Assembly (NCBI RefSeq): GCF_025602895.1
Contig: NW_026516221.1
Coordinates: 62,001-126,000 of the forward strand
DNA: 64,000 nt
Direction: 5' to 3'
Source: Polychytrium aggregatum
Taxonomy: Eukaryota; Chytridiomycota; Chytridiomycetes; Polychytriales
Shown here in pieces: positions 45,068 to 55,620 of the stretch. The translations under genes and the position numbers were made by a program. A model generated the notes under the pieces. The model made no database searches. It had not been told where the DNA came from and worked only from the letters and a program-made list of their open reading frames with translations. Numbering within the stretch: position 1 is the first letter of the stretch; each line of letters starts with the position of its first letter.

Positions 45068-46824
45068 ATGGTCGAACTCTGCAACACTGCCCAGAACACC
45101 GAGGCCTACTCCGCGGCTCTCGACCACCTGCTGGCCAAGAACAAAGAGTGGGCTTCCAAGAAGGCTTCCGAGAGCGAGGGCTTCTTTGAGTCGCATGCCG
45201 ACAGCCAGAGCCCCGAGATCCTGTGGATCGGCTGCTCGGTAGGTTTCTGCTCCATTGCGCTCCGAGCACCTGATCAACTCGGCCCGCCCGGTCGACTCCC
45301 CTCGTTCTTCTCGGGCGTTGGCTCGGCGTTTGCTCGGCGTCCGCTCCACCGGCTCTCCTCCACGGCTCCACGGCTCCACGGCCGTCATCCACCCGCCCTC
45401 CGCTCTCCCTCCCAGCCACTTCTCTCCCGCTGGACTGGCTGTGGTGCGTGCCAGAAACCCACGTCGTCTCCCATATCCTCTTGGCTGATTCTCTCTCTCC
45501 CCCTGTGACTGCAGGACTCGCGTGTTCCCCCGACCGACATTGGTGAGTTTCGCTGCAGCGACGACAGCAGCAATCAATAATTGGTTTCGTCGAACTGTCC
45601 GTTCTCGCCACCACCCCGCCCCCCCCCGACTTCCAGCGCCGCATCCCACACAAACTGACGCCCAGCCCGTCTCCCTCACCAGTCAACCTGAGCGTCGGCG
45701 ACGTCTTTGTCCACCGCAACATTGCCAATGTCGTGGTCTCGTCCGACCTGAACCTCCTGTCCGTCCTCCAGTATGCCGTCGAATACCTCAAGGTCAAGCA
45801 CATTATCGTCTGCGGTGAGTCTGACGCTGCTGTGATCGATCCTTTGATCTTGATAGACCACGCTCTGCCGACGGACCGTGATTGCATGCCATGCCCTGGT
45901 ATCCTTCACTTGCGCACCATCTGCTGATCACGATCGGCTCGCTGACCCGCATACCGGTCGCTGCTCTGTGCTCAACTCTGCTGAATCCAGGCCATTACAA
46001 CTGCGGCGGCGTCAAGGCCTCGATGAGCGACAAGCAGTATGGCCTGATTGACAACTGGCTTTGGTGAGCTCTCCACTATCCTGCATCGCTGATCGCTTGG
46101 TGCTTTCTTGCTCTGCCGACCCTGGGACAAGGATGAATCGTCTGGATGCATGAGCCGTCTTTGCCACAGCTTTGTTTCTGGCACGCCTTCTCGTCTGATC
46201 CCCGTCAACTGTGACTCACACAACCCATCTATCGAACCGGCCGCCGTCATTGCGTCCAATCGGTCGCTTGGATGTTCCGTCACTGTCCGCACACGGCCCT
46301 ATTCACAGCCACATCAAGGACGTCCATCGCTTCAACAAGGAGAAGCTCGACAGCACCGCCGACGAGACCGCTCGCTTCAACGCCCTTGTCGAGCTCAACG
46401 CCATCCGATCTGTCCAAAACATCTGCCATACCGCGACGGTCCAGAACGCCTGGGCCCGTGGCCAGGAGCTGAGCGTCCATGGCTGGTGCTTCAACCTCCA
46501 CAACGGACTCATCAAGTAAGATTCGTCTCTTGGCCGTGGCGTGGTGCGATGCGATGCGATGCGATGCGATGCGATGCGATGCGATGCGATGCGATGCGAT
46601 GCGATGCACTGTCCTGCTTCAGACAAAGCTATGAACACAGGTTTTGCAGACAGCCTTGGATCCACCTGTGGGGCTGATCCGTCAAGTCTATTTTGCAATC
46701 CCACACCCGCCTAACCCCCCCCCATCTGCTCCTTCGCCCCGTCGTAATATGCAGGGACCTTGGAGTCTGTGTCAACAACAACTCTCACATCGACCCCATC
46801 TTCAAGTTTACTAGCTCCAAGTAA
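45068..46824 (+). CDS. NCE103: Beta-class carbonic anhydrase
   Basis: Six exons (45068-45238, 45515-45542, 45683-45814, 45991-46063, 46309-46515, 46755-46824) join in exact phase to 226 residues. It interconverts CO2 and bicarbonate. Zinc ligands and active-site pair are split by introns: the first zinc cysteine and the Asp-Arg dyad in GCSDSR (across exons 1 and 2), and the second zinc pair His and Cys in CGHYNCGGV (across exons 3 and 4). [20 protein letters not shown] and [11 protein letters not shown] are further family blocks. Length equals typical fungal enzymes of the Nce103 group. No obvious mitochondrial presequence, so probably cytosolic. All catalytic residues are present. Confidence 0.95.
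46546..46605. repeat. Pentanucleotide microsatellite (GCGAT)12 in a carbonic anhydrase intron
   Basis: Twelve perfect copies, 30 nt after the 5' splice site of intron 5 (46516-46754). Confidence 0.95.
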
Positions 46825-47521
46825 ATCGGTGGTCCGCCTGACTGCCTTGGGTCTCTCGGTGATGAATCTATTCCCCATTCCTCTCTCCCCTTCCCTCCGG
46901 TACATTCAATCCCTCCCAATCCCCCCTTTTCCAGTGCTTCTATACATAATTATAAGTCTTACCCTTTCCCCCCGCAGACCCCCATCGGCTCCACCTCTCT
47001 CGGTGCGGTCTTGGCTGATCTCCGGGCCTTTGCCTATATATACTACAACCCTTTCAATATATATTCATTCCAGTAACGACGGGATAATCCCTACTCCTCT
47101 GGCATCAGCGACACAAGTCTGCTGATCTATAGCCCCGGTAGCGATGAGCGCTGTGTCGGTGCTCCTCAGGATCCGGACACCGATCGTATCGCCCGCCCAG
47201 ATCGCTTGCGGTCAAGAGCAACCAGGGCTGCTCCCATCGCTTCAGCCATCCGCTACCAAGTCTCGCAGGACCGAACACTTGTGCTTCACCGCGGTGCTGT
47301 ATGAACTCGGCGTGCACAGCCACCGGCCCTGCCCTTGGCCAAACACCGCCCCCGCTGTTCCCTCGCCTGTCTCGGCCTCTTGGTCTGCATCTGTTCCCTC
47401 CGCCGCCGGCCTTGGTCTCTGGACGATCCCAGCGCCTATCCCCAGTCTCGGCTGCCGAGCTCCTCCTCCCAAAGGACGTCCCGGTGCCCCATCTTCTGTC
47501 CATCCCGACTCCCTCGTTGAC
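46825..47521. other. Intergenic region
   Basis: No gene recognised. The first part is pyrimidine-rich with TATATATA runs (about 47034-47065), likely the carbonic anhydrase 3' region and promoter of the next gene. Confidence 0.5.
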
Positions 47522-48943
47522 ATGAGCAGCTCCAGCGGCCACCAGTCCTTCTTCGACGTCGTGCGAAACGTCGTCAAGACCTCCAACCCGCAGCTCTACA
47601 GAAAACTCTCAAAGTCCGACGAGCCACGGACCTCGACGGCTCTCGAGTTCACCTCGGGCTACGACACCCGAAACTACGATGAGAGTCACTCGCGGGACCG
47701 CAAACGCATGTCCATCATCCAGTCGGTCCTGCTGGTTGTGATACTGGCTATCACGCTTGTTGCCACCTTCCTGCCCCATTGGTTCATCTACGCCGGCACC
47801 ATCCAGTCCCCGGATACGGTAAGCCCTGCCAAAGAGGACCGGCCTGCTCGACCTGCTCGGCCAGCTTGGCTTGGACTCGCATCTCTCGACCGCCGGGACC
47901 ATGGTTTTGGTGTGCTCGCCATTAACTCGTTGATCGATCGTCCGGTCCCATCGGCAGAGCAACCAACCGCGGCCGTTCCAGGAAAACGTCGGGCTGTACC
48001 AGACTTGCTACTACAACTACCTCCAGGAAAATGCATGGGAGTGCTCGCCCTTCCTCTCGTTCAGCTGGAAGCTCTGCAACGACTACGGTCCCACCGCCAA
48101 CGACACGGATCCCAACGTTGCGTTTTTGAAGGCCAGCGCCGAGGCCTCGTGCAAGGGGCTCAAGGCCACCGGCGGTCTGGCCATCACCAGCGCTTCCCTG
48201 GCCCTGCTCGCTCTGAGTAAGCATGAAAGCGTGATGCTATTGCTTTTGGACTTGTGAGGAAGGAGTGTGGAACGACGTCCTCCTCTCCTCACCGCCCCGC
48301 CCACGCATCTTCAGAGGTTGTGATGGGCAACCAGTTGCTGCGCTGACCTTCGCTCTCGGATCTACTCTTTGGATCTGCTCTTTGGATGCAGCCGGGACCA
48401 TTTACAACATCATCGGCAAGTCCCGGATCCGTTTGGTCTACAGCCTCTCGTTTTGGCTCGCCAACTTGTCATGTAAGCGCCCGTGGTATCGAGCAGCAGC
48501 GCCCAATTGGATGCGCATCCACTCGCCGCTGACCATCGGCAGCCTCATGTCTTTCACGACAAAGTCGCCCGGTGTACTCACTACCGCTTTTCGTTGCTAT
48601 CGATGGAAACACCGATACCATCGCCTAATGTGTGTTCACTTCAAAATCGTTCAACATAACCCGATGTCGCCCCTCCATGCTCCTCGTGCCCGACAACGTC
48701 TTCAACTCCCCCCCCCAAAAAAAAACAATTAACTCAATTACCCGCGACGCTGGCCCAGTTTTGTGTCAGCTCACGGCCTTCTTCGTTGGATACAAGGCCA
48801 ACTGGGATCTCCAGTACGACGGCGGATTCACAGGCACGGTGGCATCGCTCGGGGCATCCTTCTTCATGTGGCTTGTCAACATGATGCTGAGCTTTTTCCT
48901 GCTCATGTTCATGGGCTTTGTCTGGCCACGGCTCGATGCCTAG
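47522..48943 (+). CDS. Four-span membrane protein, claudin/PMP22-like
   Basis: Exons 47522-47818, 47982-48216, 48335-48472 and 48759-48943 give 284 residues in phase. After a charged cytosolic N-terminus the first span is SVLLVVILAITLVATFLPHW, then an extracellular loop with W...GLYQTC and, ten residues on, C (YYNYLQENAWEC) plus two more cysteines, matching the W-GLW-C-C signature of the claudin/PMP22 superfamily. Spans 2 to 4 are LAITSASLALLALIAAL, LVYSLSFWLANLSFL and MWLVNMMLSFFLLMFMGFV. Fungal relatives of this fold (Sur7 group) organise plasma-membrane domains. Exact function unknown; intron ends were chosen by phase. Confidence 0.8.
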
Positions 48944-49199
48944 GCCAGGAAGCATCTGTCGAGTCCCATTCGGACGGCTTCTGTCGTCCGCCTTCCTCCT
49001 CCCCCTGATCATGAGGATGGCCACTGTCGTAATATACACTTCATCAATTCCAGCAATCACTCTCGGATGGATCTTCAGGCATACAGGCGCTTTGTGCGCA
49101 CAGAGTCTATTTCGTCGACTTTGCCACCGGCCAGAATGCTGAAAAAGCCGACGCTTAGTACCACTGCCGAGGACAGAACCCTTGCTTGTCTCTGGCTGC

Positions 49200-49739
49200 T
49201 CAGGGCTGGATGGAGCAACCCATGGCCTCCAGCGCAGCCCTTGCATCGTCCAGACGATCCTGCTTGACGAGAATATAGTCGGTGTCAAACGTTGACACCG
49301 CAAAGATCGAAACCCCAGCCTGCGCCAGCACGGCCGAGATCTGCGAGAGCACCCCGACGAGGGCAAAGTCCAGCGGGCCCTGGATCTTGAACGCTCGCCA
49401 ATCGGACTCGGCTCGAGGGTCCGGCAGCTCGGGTTGAGCCTGGTCATTAGACGCAGCGGCGGCAGTTGTCACCGGGACCGCTGTTGGAGGAGCTGCAGGG
49501 CGGTGGCGCATCAGAGCCAGGTGGTCGTCCAGGAGTTTGCTGGGGCATACGATCGAGATCTCGTCGTGCGTTCGCGTTAGGGAGCAAAAGACCTGTCGCT
49601 CGCACGATGCACGGAAGAGGCCCGCAGCAAAGTCGAGGATTGGGTCTGGCTTGCGGGCGACGGCCGAATCGGCGGTCGGGCTTGGGAATCGGTAGACGCT
49701 CAGGTGGTCTTGGAGCAGCTCCAGGGTGAACGACGGCAT
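49200..49739 (-). CDS. ACT-domain protein (CASTOR-like small-ligand sensor fold)
   Basis: Single exon, 179 residues from ATG 49739 (MPSFTLELLQDHLSVYRFP). The N-terminal half has ISIVCPSKLLDDHL, and after an Ala/Pro/Thr linker the C-terminal half is a clear ACT domain of the CASTOR kind: WRAFKIQGPLDFALVGVLSQ, then IFAVSTFDTDYILVKQD. Such proteins usually bind amino acids; the ligand is not evident here. It lies convergent with the four-span gene and upstream of nothing obvious. Confidence 0.82.
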   Translation of the reverse strand: MPSFTLELLQDHLSVYRFPSPTADSAVARKPDPILDFAAGLFRASCERQVFCSLTRTHDEISIVCPSKLLDDHLALMRHRPAAPPTAVPVTTAAAASNDQAQPELPDPRAESDWRAFKIQGPLDFALVGVLSQISAVLAQAGVSIFAVSTFDTDYILVKQDRLDDARAALEAMGCSIQP

Positions 49740-49965
49740 GATGGGAGCGGGGATGGAGGTGGCGAGATGAATGGCGAAAGAGCGGCGCTGAAAACGGGGT
49801 GGCGGGGTGCGATATGAGGCGAATACCCAGACAAGCACAAACCATGGAAGATGGGATAGCAGATGATGGGATCATGAGCCGCAGCGACCACGACTCGCCG
49901 ATCGAGTGTCGCTGTCCAACCACGACATATATATTACCTCTGCGCACTTGTTCAATCGGTGGGCT

Positions 49966-52090
49966 CTATGAGTACGTGCCCACGACATCCTGCTCCACCT
50001 GGACAACCATATCCCGCACGCCCAGCTCGTAAAACAGCTGAATCACAGCAACCCGAATGTGCTGGCAGTTGGCTCGCTCGTGCGCCTGGATCTTGATGGA
50101 GCCCACAAACCCGTTGGTGCACATTTCCCAGATGTGCGGCTGGCTGAAGCCAACAACGCCCTCGATCGAGGTGATCTGCATTGCATCACAGAGGTGCACG
50201 AGGTGCGGCCGTCCCGACGGGAGTGCGCAGTGAGTATAACGCTCGATGTCGGTCCGAGCTCAAAGGCCAGGACTGCGATGACAATGACGATCGAAGGCAA
50301 TGCACAAACCCTGATCCCGCGCAGACCGCATTCGTCCATCCTCGGCTGGTTGCTCTTACCTTGCGATAGACATCGCCGAGCTTGTGGTCAAGATCCAGAG
50401 GGATCCTCTGCAGCAGGACGAGGGTCGACTGTCGGAGCAGCGGCCAGATGCTGATGATCGTCAGGACAGAGATGATGATAGAGCACAGGGGGTCGGACCA
50501 CTTCCAGTCTTTGACGACGCATCGAGGTCGTCCGGGGGGGGGAAGCAATGGAGGGGAGAAGGGATGACAGGGTCTAGTTAGCTAAAGGACGGATCTCAGC
50601 ACACCCACTGAACGTCAACGGACGAGCCAGTGCGCCGATCGACCCGCCAATCGAAGCTCTGATAAGCTCGGCTCAGCCCGCATCGACAGACTCACCATAG
50701 TACTGGATCAGGAGGCAGGAAATGATCACTCCAACCGAGCCGAGCGTATCCGAGAGGATGTGCAAAAACATGCCTGATGGAGCAATTGAGAAAACGACGA
50801 TCGATGGTCAGTCCCTCTATGTCACCCAATCAAAGCGACGCGCCAGGGAGCCAGAGCATCAGAGAGTGAAGCGGTTGTCTGTCTCGCATCCCATCGACCG
50901 ATCCAGATCCAAAATCCCGCTCTGGTATCCTCACCGTGCATGAGCGGGTTGTGAGTGTTGGCAGACTCGTGGTGTCCGCCGTGGTCGTGGCTGTGCCCAT
51001 GAGAATGGCCGTGCGAGTGTCCGTGCGAATGGCCATGGGAGTGGCCGTGGTCGTGGCTGTGATCGTGGCCGTGATCGAAGCAAAAGATACCCACTGGGTG
51101 TGGCCGAGGAGCAGATGGTGATTAGTCTGCTGGAGCGCGATTTCGATGTCGCCAAAGGACGCACCAGGCGATCGCGCAGATCGACCGGAGGGAGGATGTT
51201 TCCTTCCTCGTCGATAAGCAGCACCAGCGCCACTTCTGAGCACCACGACGGCAGCATCAAGACAACAAGCCGGACCCAGCATTCCGTCGTCTAGCTCCTC
51301 CGCGTCTCCTCCCCTTGCTAATTCTGCCCCCCCTTCTCAAACCGTTGCTTACCAAGATTGACGAGCAGACCCAGAATCGATACCAATAGAAGCTGGTCGG
51401 TCTTGATGTTCTCAGGCTCCATGAGCCGCTCGACTGCCTCCCAGATGATTGAAATGCTCGCAAAGAGCAGAACAAGGGCGTTGGCAAAGCCCGTCAGCGT
51501 TTCAACTCGACCAAAGCTGCACGCCAAGGTGCAAGTTGGAAGAGGGAGGGAGCAGTCCGTACGTGTAGAGGGATTGAAGAAGCCCGATACAAACAGGTGC
51601 ACATCGACAGTGTCAGTAGAGCCGAGGGCAGAACAGACATATTCTGCTCGTGGTGCTTGGCACTGAAGTCGAAGCGCTCATGCGACGGGATGAGATGGGA
51701 GGGAAGGCACACAATGGACAGAGTTCACCGCAAATGACCACGTCTTGGCCTCGCCGACGGCTTCGGCAATACTCACCCATAGGTATACTTGTCGTCTGCG
51801 CCCCACTTGGCGATCACGCTCGCCACAAGCGAGAGGATGATGGCGGTGGAGTCGAAGAGCATGTGCACGGCGTCGGAAATGAGCCCCAGCGAGTTGGTGT
51901 AGACGCCATAAAAGGCCTCGACAAAGGTGAAGCTCACATTCAGGAGCAGGAACCAAAACACCTTGCGGGTCGCAGGGTTCTGGTAGATGGACTGGACATA
52001 TCGGATACAAATCCGCACCAGGCTCTGGGGCCTATACTTGGAGTTGTAGCCGACCGAGGACTTGTACAGCGGCAGGGACATAGAGGGCAT
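49966..52090 (-). CDS. MSC2: Cation diffusion facilitator zinc transporter (ZnT5/ZnT7/Msc2 group)
   Basis: Six exons (51777-52090, 51353-51516, 50935-51093, 50696-50773, 50360-50508, 49966-50175) join in exact phase to 357 residues. The transmembrane metal site is visible in SLGLISDAVHMLFDS (helix 2) and HILSDTLGSVGVI (helix 5), each with the HxxxD zinc ligands. Between helices 4 and 5 is a long His/Gly loop of repeated HGHSHGHS, as in secretory-pathway zinc transporters. The cytosolic C-terminal domain ends VQVEQDVVGTYS. It exports zinc from cytosol into ER/Golgi by proton exchange. Yeast Msc2 is longer with extra N-terminal helices, so this short form is closer to ZnT7; the gene symbol is tentative. 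Confidence 0.9.
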
Positions 52091-53675
52091 GGGCACGATG
52101 GGCGATGTGTTGAGGTCGAGATTGAGATAGGGTGGGGGTTGAGATTTGATAGGGCGGCCTTTGAAGCCGGGGAGTGGATACGGAGCCGAGCTGAGGCTGT
52201 GGTGATGGCGAGTCCAGATCGAGCTTGGTCCCGATACCGTTTCAATGCCACGAATTTGGTACTTTGATGGGCTTCAGGACACCTGAAGTCAGTATGAACC
52301 GGAGGCGGCCGCGAGGAGGAATCGAGCGTGAGTGCAAGTAAATGGCCGCGGGACGGTGTGATCAGGATGTTGCGAATGGACTCGAAAGCTGTGGTGGTTG
52401 CATCAGAAGTCGGATGGACGAACCAGTCGCCGGGATAGCACAGAAGGTTGATGCTTCGAAGAGGCGGGGGACGATGCTGCAGACGGCCGGCCGGAACGGT
52501 CCACGGAGCGGCGAGGCGATGGGTGCAGGCCAAAGTCGAGGGAGATCCAAAGGCAGGAGGAAAGGGAACGGAAACGACGACGACGAGAGGACGACCAAGC
52601 AATCCGGAGTGTGTGTGTGTGGCTGGGTCTGGACACACACACACGCACAGAAGGTGTGGCCGTGCAGGCAACGGCGCGTGCGCTGTACACCCTGGGCTTG
52701 TTCGGGCGAGACGACAAGAGGCAAGAGGCAAGAGGCAAGAGGCAAGTGGCAAGAGGCAAGAGGCAAGAGGCAAGAGGCAAGAGCATCGTGCGAAACCTAG
52801 ATGCAGGGCGGTGTGCAACAGGGTTGGGACATGTCTGGCGAGGGCCAGTGATGCAGACGCGGATGCGGTAGGAGTGGGAGTAGACTGGGCAGCCAAGCAA
52901 GACAACCGCCCAAGACACTGCGATCCGACTGTTGGACAGCCTCTCGGATACCGAGCGATGCTAGCAGTCACGGTGCTGGTTATTGTGGAGAAAAAGGGCA
53001 TGTATTTCGGGTACGGTCGCATTTTCTTTCGTATGATAGATAAATAAATTATGCAATAAATTAGAGAGAGGGAGAAGGATAAGGACCATGGGGAAGGAAG
53101 AGGAGGAGCAAGCCACCAGGCAGACCTTGGACCTGTGACTGCAAGCCAAAAGGAAGGGGGGGGCTAAGAGAGGGGACGACACATAGGGCTGTCGACATGG
53201 GTGACGCCTGTGCCAACCGATCGAAAGCGGAGAGGAGAGCTGAACGACGCGAAGGATCAAGGACGGGGGAGTGAGTAGGTTGGGAGGGGCTTTGGACAAA
53301 TCGGAGGCGAGCAAAGGATAAGTCAAGCAGGAGGGTATTTGACCAAAACGAAACCAATAGCGCCAATGGTAACTGAAGGGACAGCCGCAATGACGGAGAC
53401 ACGGGCAGGGGAAGGGCACAGACGGACGTCTAGGCTGCACGGGGAGAGAATGGGGGGGGGTGATGTGCGAACAGCTCTAAGGGAAGTGAGAAAGGGCGGG
53501 GGAGATTCAGAAACAATATGGAGCGAATATCGCAGGCAGGGAGAAGGTCGAGAGATAGAAGAAGCAAGAGCAGCACGATCCAATGAGGCAAGCGCAGGGG
53601 ATGGATGAAACGGGCTCGGTTCAACTTGTCAGCAGTGTCCAGACATGCCATGACGTGGGAAATGGCAGGGGACTA
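52091..53675. other. Intergenic with a 7-bp minisatellite
   Basis: AGGCAAG (with one AGTGGCAAG variant) is repeated about ten times at 52715-52783. The stretch 53020-53060 is AT-rich with ATAAATAAA, and 53060-53600 is purine-rich on the plus strand, probably a pyrimidine-rich 3' end of the next minus-strand gene. No gene recognised. Confidence 0.55.
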
Positions 53676-53685
53676 CAGCAGGAAC

Positions 53686-55620
53686 TTGATGGAGTCGCGG
53701 CGTCGAAGAAGAGCCTCGAGGGATTCTCTCTTGCCGGAGCGCGACGAAGGCGAGACTCTGGATGTGGCCTTGCGCTTGAGCTTGCGGATGCCCCGGATGG
53801 TGGTGTTGATCTGGTCAAGCAGCTTTTGGCGGGTGATTTGGAGATGCACGAGCGCTGCAGCGCGGGGAGAGAGCGAGAGGCGAGAGACGAGTCAGCCAAG
53901 GCACGGGCAATGGAGACAAGACCAAGATCCAAGTCGACAGGACAGCCACCAGGTCGACAGGACAGCCGCCAGGCACACCACCGCAAAGCCGCCGCCCCGG
54001 CACCGGCAACGGGCACCAAGGCGCACGCGCGCTGGTCGGCCGCGGCACAGCGCACATGGCGCGGGGCCACCCCGCGGCTATTTCCGGTGCGCGGGCGGCG
54101 CGCGTCGGCACCGGGCACCGCACAGCAGCGGCTGCGCACACAGCGGCTGCAGCCGCGCAAGCCGCGCGACGGCGTGGTGTAACGGAAGCACGGATCGCCC
54201 CTGCCTCCGCAAACACCGCCTGCCGCCGTCGCCAGCGCCCAGTGCCACAGGCCAAATGAAAAAAAGCCGCAGGTCCATCCCCATCCCAAGGACCACTACC
54301 CACTCCAATCCTCCCCCTCCCAATCGCCCTGCAAATCGCCCCCCCCCTGCAGGCCGGCCTCGTCCTGAGGACAGCCCCTCCCAATCACGCCGGACTCGCC
54401 GCCAGTGCACCCGAGATCGGCCTTACCTCCGGTGCGCTTGGTCCAGGACGCGGATGTCTTGCAGGGCTCACCCAGGCAGCCAGAGGCAAGCCTCTGTCCG
54501 GGAGTTCCTTGGCCCATATAGACCTTGGGCACCGCACGCTCGATGTTGCCGAGCATACTGCGGGTTTTTTTGGCAACAACGACGACGGTGCTGGCCTCGA
54601 GCGAGGATTTGAGGACCTCGCTGTCGTCGCCACCAATGTCGCCATCGTCGCCGCCGTCGTCGTCCTCGCCGTCGTTGTCCGAGTCTTGGCTCGGGGTCGG
54701 CGACGGCGGATTCCAGATTCGACGGTTCAGAAGGGGTTTCGGCGGCGCGGGTGACGGAGCCGCATCGGGCACGTCTCTTGGGCGCGGCGAGAGAGATGGT
54801 TTCGGACGGGAGCAGACAGCCGCCAAGGCGGACTCGCTGCAGCAGAGGAACAGACGCGGATGATCGGGAGGGTGAGCGTCAATGGATCGAGACGGACGAG
54901 CGGCTCTCCGGGCAAGGTGTGGTGAGACAAGCAGAGGGCAGAACCGGGCGTTGGCAGCCAGAGCACCGCCCGGTGTGGAGGGAGCGGACCCACATGCGCA
55001 GAGAAGGGGAGGGGGCACAAGACGGGTGTGGATCGGAAGGCAGCGAGCAGCCAGGCCAATGCTGTTTGGATCAGCAGAGGTGCAGCAGCGGTGCAGCAGC
55101 GAGGCTGGAGAAGCATATGGTTGACTTGCAGGTCAAATTGTCGAGGGGAGGGGGCAATGGGGAGGGCGGGCAGAGACTCGAAAGTTTGCCAGGCAAGATC
55201 GATGCAATCAAAAAGAAGCGAGGCAGCACCGAGGCAGCGTCATACGACCACACCCACTTACGTTGGCGGACGGTCGACTTCCATGCAGTCGCTCTCGCAG
55301 CCCGGCGAGGCGCTATCGAGGGACTGCGGCTGCGACTGCTCGCAGACTGGCAGCAATGGGCTGCTCAGGCCAGAGACACCCTCAGGCTCGCTTGGCGTGG
55401 GTCGGTCTGGGTGTGCCGGCAAGCCTTTGGCTCTCGACACGGGCTCGGGAGGGTGCGTCTGAGACAGGCTCATCAGCACCAGAGCCAGGTCCATCTCGAT
55501 GTTGGAGACCGAGCGGCTACGCGGAGACGCAAAGGGCGATGGCGATGGAGGGTACGAAGAAAAGTCTGGGGGGTGGACGGGAACGAGCCGCAACAGCCGC
55601 GGCCAAGGTGTGCACCAAGA
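53686..55620 (-). CDS. Unknown split gene, low-complexity protein (approximate)
   Basis: Three minus-strand stretches look like exons. The first (about 55620 to 55262) has SNIEMDLALVLMSLSQTHPP and ends with a GTAAGT donor. The second (about 54770 to 54427) has an acidic run DSDNDGEDDDGGDDGD, then SMLGNIERAVPKVYMGQGTP, and a GTAAGG donor. The third (about 53850 to 53686) has LLDQINTTIRGIRKLKRKAT, then LEALLRRRDSIKFLL and a stop. Ser/Pro and acidic regions with basic C-terminal helices suggest a nuclear protein. I recognise no family; the start and some splice sites are not fixed. Confidence 0.45.
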
